A stretch of 64,000 nucleotides of DNA. Source: an uncultured Cellulophaga sp. (GTDB lineage Bacteria; Bacteroidota; Bacteroidia; Flavobacteriales; Flavobacteriaceae). The translations under genes and the position numbers were made by a program. Below the pieces are notes generated by a model. The model worked only from the letters and a program-made list of their open reading frames with translations, was not told the origin of the DNA and made no database searches. Below are positions 1-8,766 of the stretch, in pieces. Each line of letters begins with the position of its first letter. Position 1 is the first letter of the stretch. The DNA lies in assembly GCA_947496695.1 (NCBI GenBank), contig CANMEI010000002.1, forward strand, positions 460,476-524,475, read 5' to 3'.

Positions 1-849
1 ACCCATTTGTTGTGCCAAGGCAAAACCCATACCCATACCCATGCCAGCACCAGCTGTACCACCTTCATTTTGCGCAGCTTGTTCAATAGCTTTTGCTGTT
101 TTAAATTGGGTAAGTTTATTTAAATCTAACTTATCAAGTCTACTGTACTCAAAAATCTCTTTTTTAAGTTCTTCAGGCATTGATACGTTTTCAATATAAA
201 AACGTTCTAACAAAATACCAACTCTGCCAAATTCTGATTGCATTACCTCTTGGCAAGTTTCTGATAATTCCGTCGTATTTGCTGCATATAATTCTATTGG
301 TAAATTTGCTTCACCAACGGTATCAGTAAAACGAGTAACTATTAAGCTTTTAAGATGTTCATTTACTTCGTAATTCGTAAAGTTACCATCTGTACCTACA
401 ACATCAACAACAAACTTTCCTGGATCTTGAATTTTAAAACTATATGTACCAAAAGCTCTAATTTCAGTAAGCCCGAAACGGTCGTCATTTAAAATTACAG
501 CATTTTTAGTACCCCATTTTTCATCGGTAAACAACGTTGTATTTACAAAATAAACTTCAGCTTTAAATGGACTATTAAAACCATACTTCCAACCTTTTAA
601 GGTTGTTAAAAGTGGTAAGTTTTGTGTATTTAAAGTATACGTACCCGGTGTAAAAACATCAGCTAACTGCCCTTCATTTATAAAGACTGCAGTTTGTCCT
701 TCACGAACAATTAATTTTGCATTATTTTTAATTTCATTTTGGTAACGTTCAAACCTATGAACAATAGTATCATTAGTATTATCAAGCCACTCGATAATAT
801 CAATAAACTCATGGCTTAATTTATTTTTTATTTCATCAAATAATCCCAT
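1..849 (-). CDS. SPFH-domain protein (C-terminus outside window)
   Basis: The minus strand is open for 283 codons from an ATG at 847-849 to the window edge, so the C-terminus is missing. The protein begins MGLFDEIKNKLSHEF and continues with a globular alpha/beta region resembling SPFH/band-7 proteins of the YdjI or virion-core-like type. The visible part ends in a Gly-Met-rich linker (GAGMGMGMGF), which in this family usually precedes a short C-terminal zinc-ribbon or SHOCT-like tail. No signal peptide or membrane segment is visible. The family role is poorly known; membrane-stress scaffolding is only a guess. The family call is likely, the function open. Confidence 0.7.
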   Translation of the reverse strand, partial: MGLFDEIKNKLSHEFIDIIEWLDNTNDTIVHRFERYQNEIKNNAKLIVREGQTAVFINEGQLADVFTPGTYTLNTQNLPLLTTLKGWKYGFNSPFKAEVYFVNTTLFTDEKWGTKNAVILNDDRFGLTEIRAFGTYSFKIQDPGKFVVDVVGTDGNFTNYEVNEHLKSLIVTRFTDTVGEANLPIELYAANTTELSETCQEVMQSEFGRVGILLERFYIENVSMPEELKKEIFEYSRLDKLDLNKLTQFKTAKAIEQAAQNEGGTAGAGMGMGMGFALAQQMG

Positions 850-968
850 ACTGGTTTGTGTTTTAATATTTTTCTTCAAGATACTTATTATCTTAAAATA
901 GGGCAATATATAAGCTAATATTTTAAAGTAGAATTAACGTTAACTGTAACTAATTGGTCGCCGGTTTT

Positions 969-2105
969 TTAGTTATATTTTACTTTACGTAAAATCCGCA
1001 GTGATTCTTTTAGAGATTGGTAAACTTTCTCATCAAATGCTTTTATTAAGAATCGAGATTTCTCTAATTTATCTTTAGCTTCTTCAAATCCGTTTAAAAA
1101 ACAAATTAAATAGGTTGCTGGTAAATTTTCGAAATCTATTTTTTCTCTTGGTGTTAAACTTGATTTTTTCTTAATTTTTTCAATTAAAAAATTATTTGAG
1201 TTATAAATATGATGTAATACTTTTTTATCGTATTCTGGTGCTTCAAATATTAAGTTGCTCTGTATTTGATATGTTCCATTACTTTTAAACGTGATAACTA
1301 CTTTTTCTAATGGGTAATATTTTTGTTGTTTTCCTAAACCTAATTGTACATATTCTACTGTAGTAAATGAGTGCTCGTCATATGATATTGTAATTTCATC
1401 TAATGCAGAATAAAAAAGCTTTACTTGTTCATTAATTAATTCAATATCAACCCTTGAATAATAACTTTCATTTCTAACTTTTTTTCTTTTTCCTGCCCAG
1501 CAAACAACAAACTGTTCTTTAAAAACTTTATACTCGCTTGTTAAGTTTTTATGCCTGTTATTTATAAAGTCTATTACTCCATCAAGGGTTAATTCTATAT
1601 TATTTCGAGCATGTAACTCTATGGTTGCAACAGCATCAGCATTAATATCTTTCAGCTCAATATCAAAAACCTTAGGTAAGCTTATACTACCTTCTCTAAA
1701 AAAAACAGAACCTCCATAATATTTCCAAATATTTTTACGCAATGAGCATACATTACCTGTAGATTTTATAGTTACCAAACCAACAACCTTACCTTCTGGA
1801 AGGTGTGGAAAAGGAATGTTTTCATAAGAAATAATAGGAGCCTGAACTAAGTATGCATTAACAAGATTCTGAATTTTACTATCATCAAAAAAATCAACCC
1901 CAACAATCTTATTATCCTCATCTTCTACGCCAATAACAATAAATGAATTGTTTTTAGGATTGCTATTTGCTAATGCACAAACATGTTTTAAAAATTTTGC
2001 CTTCCCTTCTTTCTCTCCAATAGAGATAAATCTTTTTTTATCATAAAAACTATTTTCGTCGTTATGAGCTAAAAGGTTTTTTACAAGAAGGCGTTTATTA
2101 ATCAT
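969..2105 (-). CDS. AlbA_2 (Schlafen-type) domain protein, putative ATP-binding
   Basis: A 378-residue protein whose N-terminal third (about residues 20-115) fits the AlbA_2/Schlafen-like putative nucleic-acid or ATP-binding domain: a DEN/E patch, a conserved KHVCALANS segment, then FIVIGVEDEDNKIVGVD. The rest is a less conserved alpha/beta region without a recognisable catalytic motif. The start ATG (2103-2105) shares one base with the TAA of the upstream dehydrogenase gene (TAATG), so the two are probably co-translated. Family members are often annotated as transcriptional regulators or ATP-binding proteins, but no function can be assigned here. Confidence 0.7.
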   Translation of the reverse strand: MINKRLLVKNLLAHNDENSFYDKKRFISIGEKEGKAKFLKHVCALANSNPKNNSFIVIGVEDEDNKIVGVDFFDDSKIQNLVNAYLVQAPIISYENIPFPHLPEGKVVGLVTIKSTGNVCSLRKNIWKYYGGSVFFREGSISLPKVFDIELKDINADAVATIELHARNNIELTLDGVIDFINNRHKNLTSEYKVFKEQFVVCWAGKRKKVRNESYYSRVDIELINEQVKLFYSALDEITISYDEHSFTTVEYVQLGLGKQQKYYPLEKVVITFKSNGTYQIQSNLIFEAPEYDKKVLHHIYNSNNFLIEKIKKKSSLTPREKIDFENLPATYLICFLNGFEEAKDKLEKSRFLIKAFDEKVYQSLKESLRILRKVKYN

Positions 2106-2866
2106 TACTCTTTAGTCAAAATAGTAGCTGTTGCTTGTGCTATTGGCACTACAACCAAATCTGTAATATTTACATAATAAGGTCTCGTAACCACAAAATA
2201 AACAATATCGGCTATATCTTCAGGTCTAAGAGGTTCAAAACCCTTATAAACATTTTCTGCACGATTTTCATCACCTTTAAAACGAACTTTACTAAATTCT
2301 GTTTCAACCAAGCCTGGGTGCACTGCACCAACTCTAATCCCGTGTTTATGAAGATCTATTCTCATACCTTGGTTAATTGCATCTACAGCATGTTTTGTGG
2401 CGCAATATATACCTCCATTAGGGTAAACTTCTTTAGCTGCTGTTGAACCTATGTTTATAATATGCCCTGATTTTTTTGTTACCATTCTAGGTACAATTGC
2501 TTTAGAAACATAAAGAAGACCTTTAACGTTAATGTCAATCATTGAATCCCAATCATCTGTATCACCCTCATCAATAGGCTCTAGACCATGTGCATTACCA
2601 GCGTTATTTATTAGAATATCAATCTCAGAAAATTCTTTTGGCAAAGATGTTATTGCTTCGAAAACTTCTTTTTTATTACGGATATCAAAGCTTAAAATGT
2701 GAACTTCGGTTTTAGTTCCTAATTCTTTTTTTAACGCCTCAAGTCTTTCTTTTCTTCTACCACACAAAATAAGTTGAATTCCATTTGATGCAAATAATTT
2801 TGCAGTAGCTTCTCCAATACCACTAGTTGCTCCAGTAATAAAGGCTATTTTATTTTTCTTTTCCAT
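2105..2866 (-). CDS. SDR-family NADP-dependent dehydrogenase (YdfG-like)
   Basis: A 253-residue short-chain dehydrogenase when read from the ATG at 2864-2866; an in-frame ATG 36 bases upstream would add residues unlike the family, so the inner start is preferred. The Rossmann motif TGATSGIG lies at residues 11-18, NNAG at 87-90, and the catalytic Ser and YxxxK at about S141, Y154 and K158. The overall pattern fits the YdfG/3-hydroxy acid dehydrogenase group, which oxidises serine, threonine or 3-hydroxy acids with NADP. The substrate here is inferred only from similarity. It is the first gene of a two-gene unit with the AlbA_2 gene, overlapping it by one base. Confidence 0.88.
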   Translation of the reverse strand: MEKKNKIAFITGATSGIGEATAKLFASNGIQLILCGRRKERLEALKKELGTKTEVHILSFDIRNKKEVFEAITSLPKEFSEIDILINNAGNAHGLEPIDEGDTDDWDSMIDINVKGLLYVSKAIVPRMVTKKSGHIINIGSTAAKEVYPNGGIYCATKHAVDAINQGMRIDLHKHGIRVGAVHPGLVETEFSKVRFKGDENRAENVYKGFEPLRPEDIADIVYFVVTRPYYVNITDLVVVPIAQATATILTKE

Positions 2867-3072
2867 ATTATGTAATACTAATAATCTTCTACAAGATTTC
2901 AAAAAAACTTGTAGATATTGTTACATATTTGTGAAATTATAAATTTATTGCCTTAAAACAGTCACAAAACGAAGTGATTGCTATAAGTTTTAACCAATTG
3001 TTAACAGCTGATATCTAAATAAATTTTCAATTTGCAGTTCAATTTGTTAGCTTGTCAAAATAATTAAAACAT

Positions 3073-4074
3073 ATGGAAGAAAATACTTCAATCGATATTA
3101 GTGCAATCAATGAAAAAATTGCTCAAGAAAGTGCTTTTATTGATCTATTAATGTTAGAGATGAACAAAGTAATTGTTGGTCAAAAACATATGGTTGAACG
3201 TTTATTAATTGGTTTATTAGGTCAAGGACACATTTTATTAGAAGGTGTACCTGGTTTAGCAAAAACATTAGCAATAAACACTTTAGCTAAAGCTGTAAAA
3301 GGTAGTTTTAGTAGAATACAATTTACACCAGATTTATTACCTGCCGATGTTGTTGGTACCATGATATATAATATGAAAGACAATGATTTTTCTATTAAAA
3401 AGGGACCAATTTTTGCAAACTTTGTACTTGCTGATGAAATAAACAGAGCTCCTGCAAAAGTACAGTCTGCATTATTAGAAGCTATGCAAGAAAAGCAAGT
3501 TACTATTGGCGATCAAACATTTGTGCTTGACAAACCATTTTTAGTAATGGCGACTCAAAACCCAGTAGAGCAAGAAGGAACCTACCCATTACCTGAAGCA
3601 CAGGTAGACCGTTTTATGCTAAAAACAGTAATTGATTACCCTAAGTTAACAGAGGAACAATTAATTATGCGTCAAAACCTAACTGGTAGTTATGAGCAAG
3701 TAAACCCAGTAGTAAGTGTAAATCAAATTTTAAGTGCCCAAAAAGCAGTTAAAGAAGTTTACATGGATGAAAAAATTGAGAAATATATTCTTGATATAAT
3801 TTTCGCTACACGCTACCCTGAAAAATATAAACTAGAAGAGTTAAAGCCACTTATTAGTTTCGGTGCTTCTCCTAGAGGTAGTATTAACCTAGCAAATGCG
3901 GCTAAGTGTTATGCATTTATAAAAAGAAGAGGTTATGTAGTTCCTGAAGATGTAAGAGCTGTAATTTATGATGTTTTAAGACACAGAATTGGTATTACTT
4001 ATGAAGCTGAAGCTGAAAATATAACCTCAGAAGAAATCATTAGTAAAATTGTAAACGAGATTGAAGTTCCTTAA
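3073..4074 (+). CDS. moxR: MoxR-family AAA+ ATPase
   Basis: A 333-residue AAA_3 ATPase. Walker A is GVPGLAKT (residues 58-65) and Walker B is LADE (about 119-122), followed by the family-typical INRAPAKVQSALLEAMQE; a sensor Asn lies in ATQNP. MoxR ATPases act as chaperones that activate or insert metal into von Willebrand A (vWA) domain partners, and five downstream genes encode such partners or their TPR companions. It is the first gene of the Bat operon. A 109-base gap with a strong hairpin separates it from the DUF58 gene, unlike the later tight junctions. No close promoter match was found, only TTAGCTTG-like sequence upstream. Confidence 0.95.
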   Translation: MEENTSIDISAINEKIAQESAFIDLLMLEMNKVIVGQKHMVERLLIGLLGQGHILLEGVPGLAKTLAINTLAKAVKGSFSRIQFTPDLLPADVVGTMIYNMKDNDFSIKKGPIFANFVLADEINRAPAKVQSALLEAMQEKQVTIGDQTFVLDKPFLVMATQNPVEQEGTYPLPEAQVDRFMLKTVIDYPKLTEEQLIMRQNLTGSYEQVNPVVSVNQILSAQKAVKEVYMDEKIEKYILDIIFATRYPEKYKLEELKPLISFGASPRGSINLANAAKCYAFIKRRGYVVPEDVRAVIYDVLRHRIGITYEAEAENITSEEIISKIVNEIEVP

Positions 4075-4144
4075 CAACTAATTTTTAAACACTTTTCAGA
4101 CAGGAGTGTTTAAATGAGGACTAAAAATAAAGTTTATAAAAAGA

Positions 4145-4167
4145 CCTTTTTCTTAAAAAGAAAAAGG
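4145..4167 (+). other. RNA hairpin between moxR and the DUF58 gene
   Basis: Perfect 10-bp stem (CCTTTTTCTT, 4145-4154, with AAGAAAAAGG, 4158-4167) around a 3-base loop. The following bases are CTCGATAG rather than a T-run, so it does not look like an intrinsic terminator. It could be a processing or stabilising element that sets moxR above the downstream genes. Confidence 0.5.
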
Positions 4168-4183
4168 CTCGATAGAGACCAAA

Positions 4184-5050
4184 ATGGATACCAAAGAATT
4201 ATTAAAAAAAGTTCGTAAAATCGAAATAAAGACACGTCGTCTTTCCGATCATGTTTTTGGTGGGGAATATCACTCAACCTTTAAGGGACGTGGTATGACG
4301 TTTAGTGAAGTGCGCCAATACCAATTTGGTGATGATGTTCGTGCTATCGATTGGAATGTTACCGCACGGTATAACGAACCCTATATTAAAGTTTTTGAAG
4401 AAGAACGTGAACTTACCATGATGCTAATGGTAGATGTTAGTGGTTCTGAACTTTTTGGTAGTAGCAATCAATTTAAAAATGAAATTGTAACTGAAATTGC
4501 AGCAACTTTAGCTTTCTCTGCATTACAAAATAATGATAAAATTGGAGTACTACTTTTCTCTGATCAAGTAGAGCTTTTTATTCCTCCTAAAAAAGGAAAA
4601 AGTCATGTACTACGTATTATTAGAGAACTTATTGAATTTAAGCCAAAAAGCAAAAAAACAGACTTGGCTGTTGCATTAAAGTACTTAACTAATATACTTA
4701 AGAAAAAAGCTATTGTATTTGTATTGTCTGACTTTATTACAGACGATTATTTACAAACATTAAGAATTACAGGTAAGAAACATGATGTAACCGGTATTCG
4801 TATTTATGATGAGCGTGAAGAAACTATACCTAATATAGGAATGGTTCAAATGGAAGATACCGAAACTGGTCAATTACAATTAGTAAATACACAGTCAAAA
4901 AAAGTACGACAAAATTATAGCAAATTCTACCAAGAAAGAGTTGACTATTTTCAGACTACATTTTCAAAATCTGGTTGTGGTACGTTAAGTTGTCGAGTTG
5001 ATGAGAGTTACGTAAAAAAATTATTAGGCTATTTTAAGCGAAGAGGATAA
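4184..5050 (+). CDS. DUF58 protein with vWA-like fold
   Basis: A 288-residue cytosolic protein with the DUF58 signature (GRGMTFSEVRQYQFGDD and following, residues 35-62) and a MIDAS-like DVSGS at 84-88, which marks a metal-binding vWA fold. DUF58 proteins are encoded next to MoxR ATPases in many bacteria and are thought to be their client or adaptor. The stop codon overlaps the next gene's start (gene end and next start both at 5050), which supports one operon. No transmembrane segment is seen. The role in envelope stress or aerotolerance is inferred from operon context. Confidence 0.9.
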   Translation: MDTKELLKKVRKIEIKTRRLSDHVFGGEYHSTFKGRGMTFSEVRQYQFGDDVRAIDWNVTARYNEPYIKVFEEERELTMMLMVDVSGSELFGSSNQFKNEIVTEIAATLAFSALQNNDKIGVLLFSDQVELFIPPKKGKSHVLRIIRELIEFKPKSKKTDLAVALKYLTNILKKKAIVFVLSDFITDDYLQTLRITGKKHDVTGIRIYDEREETIPNIGMVQMEDTETGQLQLVNTQSKKVRQNYSKFYQERVDYFQTTFSKSGCGTLSCRVDESYVKKLLGYFKRRG

Positions 5051-6699
5051 TGAATAGTATATATGAAAAATTAAAGTTAGAAAATGTAAAATCGTCATTT
5101 AAACGGTTTATTTTTCTATGCTTAATTTTCTCTGGTTTTTTTGGTTTATCACAAACAGTTAAATCAGAGATAGATGTAAATTCTATAAAAATAGGTGAAC
5201 AAATAAATTTTATCGTAAACGTAAAAGCGGATAGTACTGATACTATTATTTTTCCTGAAGGTCAAACATTTGCTCCTCTTGAAATGGTCGAATCATTTGC
5301 TACAGATACTATAAAAGAAGACGCCAAATTTACATTGATTAAAAAATATGCATTAACGCAGTTTGATTCTGGATCGTATACGTTACCTCCACAGCAAATT
5401 ACGATTAATGAAAAACCATTTTTTACTGATTCGTTAAAAATTGATGTAACCACTGTGGCTGTAGATACTATGGCTCAAAAAATGTATGATATTAAAGACA
5501 TCACTAATGTTGAAAAATCAAGTACATTTCCATGGGCATGGGTTTTAGGTATTTTAGCAACACTAACCATTATTTGTGGCTTACTTTATTGGTTTGTTTG
5601 GAGAAAAAAGAATCTTACCGAAGAAGAAAAAGTCGCTTTATTACCACCATACGATAGAGCAATGCTTGAACTTAAAAAATTAGAAAACTCAAAATATCTA
5701 ATTCAAGATGAATATAAACAGTACTATTCTGAATTGACCGATATTGTACGTTCTTACTTAGAAGAAGACGTACACATTTCTGCATTAGAAAGTACAACTG
5801 ACCAACTAATTGAAAAATTAGAAATGCTTAAAGATGCTGGAAACTTAAAAATTGACAGCGACACTTTAAATCAGTTTAAAAGAATATTACAAACATCTGA
5901 TTTGGTAAAGTTTGCGAAATCAAAACCAGATACTTCTATAGCTGAGCAAGACAGAAAATCTATTGAAAACATTGTTACTAAAACAAAAGATGCTATTCCA
6001 CCACCAACAGAAGAAGAATTATTACAGCGTGAAGAGTATCTAGAAGAGTTAGAACGTAAAAAACAACGCAAAAAAATTAATATCACTATTATTACAATAG
6101 CATCGGTAGTAGTTATTGCTCTTAGTGTATGTATTAAATATTTTGGATTTACTTATATAAAAGATACGATACTGGGTCACCCAACAAAAGAGTTGTTAGA
6201 AAGTGATTGGGTTGCTAGTTCTTATGGCTATCCACCAATAAATATCGAGACTCCTAAAATACTACTACGTCAAAGAATTGAGTTGCCTGCAGAAGCAAAA
6301 GCAAGTATTAAAGAATATCAAATGTTTGCTTACCAAAGTGCCTTAGACTTATTTAGTATTGGTGTAACCTCAACAACATTAAAACAGGAAGTAGAGCCTA
6401 ATATCGAACAATCTGTAGAATTTTTCTTAAAAGATTTAGAAAATAAAGGGGCAAAAGATATTACTACTAAATCAGAGGAGTTTACAACACAAAGTGGAGT
6501 GAAAGGTCTAAAATCTTACGGCTCAGGAAAGTTTAAATTCCCTGATTCTGAAGAATTAGAAAATGGCAAATACACCATCTTGACTTTTGCAGGTAAAGGT
6601 TTTCAACAACAAGTATTGCTTACTTGGTTAGAAGATGATACCTATGCACAATCAATTGTAGACCGTATAATAAGTAGTGTCGACGTTAAAACAGAATAA
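5050..6699 (+). CDS. BatD-like membrane protein with extra C-terminal domain
   Basis: A 549-residue envelope protein. Residues 1-36 resemble a signal peptide (hydrophobic run, then GLSQ). A beta-rich periplasmic domain follows (about 37-155), then membrane helix 1 (161-184), a cytosolic helical segment (about 190-342), membrane helix 2 (343-366) and a second extracytoplasmic domain of about 180 residues. The first half matches the short BatD/DUF4381-like protein usual at this position. The second helix and tail look like an addition. It overlaps the DUF58 gene by one base and lies 2 bases before batA. It probably forms part of the vWA membrane complex; the tail is unassigned. Confidence 0.75.
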   Translation: MNSIYEKLKLENVKSSFKRFIFLCLIFSGFFGLSQTVKSEIDVNSIKIGEQINFIVNVKADSTDTIIFPEGQTFAPLEMVESFATDTIKEDAKFTLIKKYALTQFDSGSYTLPPQQITINEKPFFTDSLKIDVTTVAVDTMAQKMYDIKDITNVEKSSTFPWAWVLGILATLTIICGLLYWFVWRKKNLTEEEKVALLPPYDRAMLELKKLENSKYLIQDEYKQYYSELTDIVRSYLEEDVHISALESTTDQLIEKLEMLKDAGNLKIDSDTLNQFKRILQTSDLVKFAKSKPDTSIAEQDRKSIENIVTKTKDAIPPPTEEELLQREEYLEELERKKQRKKINITIITIASVVVIALSVCIKYFGFTYIKDTILGHPTKELLESDWVASSYGYPPINIETPKILLRQRIELPAEAKASIKEYQMFAYQSALDLFSIGVTSTTLKQEVEPNIEQSVEFFLKDLENKGAKDITTKSEEFTTQSGVKGLKSYGSGKFKFPDSEELENGKYTILTFAGKGFQQQVLLTWLEDDTYAQSIVDRIISSVDVKTE

Positions 6700-6701
6700 T
6701 A

Positions 6702-7700
6702 ATGCTGAATAATATAGAATTTGCTAACCCACAATTTTTTTGGTTGTTTTTATTACTTCCATTAGCTGTGCTTTGGTATATATTTAAGCGAAAAGATCAA
6801 ACTTCTACTTTAAAAATAGCAACAATAAAAGGGTTTTCTACAGATAGTTTATTACCAAAGTTAAAACCAATTTTATTTGTATTGCGATTAATTGCTTTAG
6901 CTGCAATTATAACAGCTTTAGCAAGACCACAAACAGAAGACGTATCTACACAAACAAAAACTACAAAAGGTATTGATATTGTTATTGCTATTGATATATC
7001 ATCAAGTATGTTAGCACGTGACTTAAAACCAAATAGGCTAGCAGCTTTAAAAAAAGTAGCCGGTAATTTTATAAAAGAAAGACCAAGCGACAGAATAGGT
7101 TTAGTTGCGTATGCAGGTGAAAGTTATACTAAAACACCTATTACGAGTGATAAATCTATCGTACTAAACTCTTTAAGTGAAATTACTTATGGAACTTTAG
7201 AAGATGGTACTGCAATTGGTATGGGCCTTGCAACATCCGTAAATAGGCTAAAAGAAAGTAAGGCAGTAAGTAAAGTAATTATTTTATTAACGGATGGTGT
7301 CAATAATTCTGGATTTATAGAACCTCAAACAGCTGCTGAATTAGCTATAGAATATGGCATAAAAACCTACACTATAGGCCTAGGTACTAACGGAAATGCA
7401 CTTTCTCCAATCGCTTATAACAATGATGGTTCATTTAGGTATGGAATGAGACCTGTTGAAATAGACGAGAAACTTCTTGAATCTATTGCTGAAGCTACCG
7501 GAGGTGCTTATTTTAGAGCAACAGATAATGAAAGTTTAGAAGAAATTTACGACGAAATTAATAAATTAGAAAAAACTGAAATAGAAGAATTTAAATACAC
7601 CAAATACGAAGAAAAATACCGTTCTTGGCTATTAATAGCAGGCTTGTTATTAGTGTTAGAATGGGTATTACGTAATACTATATTCAGAAGTTTTATTTAG
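6702..7700 (+). CDS. batA: BatA, membrane-anchored vWA protein
   Basis: A 332-residue aerotolerance protein. Two N-terminal membrane helices (about 11-28 and 56-75) precede a vWA domain whose MIDAS motif DISSS lies at 98-102, with a conserved Thr in ITSDKS and an Asp in LLTDGVNN. A third helix (about 306-325) closes the protein. In Bacteroides fragilis the Bat proteins are linked to oxygen tolerance; in other bacteria they support envelope integrity. Their biochemical activity is unsettled. The gene starts 2 bases after its upstream neighbour and is followed 21 bases later by the paralogue batB. Confidence 0.93.
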   Translation: MLNNIEFANPQFFWLFLLLPLAVLWYIFKRKDQTSTLKIATIKGFSTDSLLPKLKPILFVLRLIALAAIITALARPQTEDVSTQTKTTKGIDIVIAIDISSSMLARDLKPNRLAALKKVAGNFIKERPSDRIGLVAYAGESYTKTPITSDKSIVLNSLSEITYGTLEDGTAIGMGLATSVNRLKESKAVSKVIILLTDGVNNSGFIEPQTAAELAIEYGIKTYTIGLGTNGNALSPIAYNNDGSFRYGMRPVEIDEKLLESIAEATGGAYFRATDNESLEEIYDEINKLEKTEIEEFKYTKYEEKYRSWLLIAGLLLVLEWVLRNTIFRSFI

Positions 7701-7721
7701 GTAAAAGACGAAGCATAAAAA

Positions 7722-8765
7722 ATGATTCAATTAGAAGAAAAAATATATTTTTATTTATTTTTCATCATTCCTGTAATAGTGGTACTTTTTGTGCTATTAC
7801 AGTTATGGAAACGTAGCACGCAGAAAAAATTTGGAGATTTAGAGCTATTAAAAAGATTAACTCCTAATAAATCAATCTTTAAAGCAACATTTAAACTTAT
7901 TCTTTTTTTAATTGGTTTATCTCTACTAATTGTAGCTCTTGTTAATCCTAAAATTGGCACCAAACTTGAAACAGTAAAAAGAGAAGGTGTAGATATTGTT
8001 TTCGCTTTAGATGTATCTAAAAGTATGCTTGCTGAAGATATAGCGCCAAATAGACTAGAAAAAGGAAAACGTTTGGTATCTGAAATTATCAACCAATTGG
8101 GTAGTGACCGTATTGGTATTATCGCTTACGCTGCACAAGCCTATCCACAATTACCAATAACAACTGATTACGGTGCTGCTAAAATGTTTTTACAGAGCAT
8201 GAATACAGATATGCTTTCATCTCAAGGTACAGCAATAAATGAGGCTATAAATTTAGCTTCGACTTATTTTGATGATGATCAGCAAACAAACAGAGTCCTC
8301 TTTATTATTTCTGATGGTGAAGACCATGCAGAAGGTGCTGCACAAGTTGCTATTGAAAAAGCAGTGGAAGAAGGTATTCGTGTATATACAATAGGTGTTG
8401 GTAAAACAAAAGGTGCACCAATCCCTTTAAAAAGAAACGGCGTTGTTGAAAGTTTAAAAAAAGACATGAATGGCGATGTAGTAATTACTAAATTAAACGA
8501 AGCAATTCTACAAGAAATAGCAAAAGAAGGAAACGGTGAATATATTAATGGTGACAATACAAAAGAAGCTGTTGATTATATAAAAGAAAAACTTAATCAA
8601 ATGGATAAAAAAGAATTTGAAGCTAAGCAATTTGCTGAATACAAAGATCAATTTCAATGGTTTTTAGGCTTTGGATTTTTAATATTATTCATAGACATTT
8701 TCGTTTTAGACCGAAAAACAAAATGGCTTAGAAAACTTAATTTATTCAAAGAAAAAAATAAGTAA
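7722..8765 (+). CDS. batB: BatB, membrane-anchored vWA protein
   Basis: A 347-residue paralogue of BatA with the same plan: helices at about 8-27 and 55-73, vWA domain with MIDAS motif DVSKS at 97-101, ITTDYGAAK and IISDGEDHAEG further on, and a C-terminal helix near 313-332. The paired vWA proteins are expected to form a membrane complex with the TPR protein BatC, energised by the MoxR ATPase. The stop is one base from the batC start, which implies translational coupling. The family call is secure; the molecular function is inferred. Confidence 0.93.
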   Translation: MIQLEEKIYFYLFFIIPVIVVLFVLLQLWKRSTQKKFGDLELLKRLTPNKSIFKATFKLILFLIGLSLLIVALVNPKIGTKLETVKREGVDIVFALDVSKSMLAEDIAPNRLEKGKRLVSEIINQLGSDRIGIIAYAAQAYPQLPITTDYGAAKMFLQSMNTDMLSSQGTAINEAINLASTYFDDDQQTNRVLFIISDGEDHAEGAAQVAIEKAVEEGIRVYTIGVGKTKGAPIPLKRNGVVESLKKDMNGDVVITKLNEAILQEIAKEGNGEYINGDNTKEAVDYIKEKLNQMDKKEFEAKQFAEYKDQFQWFLGFGFLILFIDIFVLDRKTKWLRKLNLFKEKNK

Positions 8766-8766
8766 C

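Noticed and set aside
2135..2446. Plus-strand 103-codon ORF inside the SDR gene
   Set aside because: It is antisense to a well-conserved dehydrogenase and shows no protein-like features.
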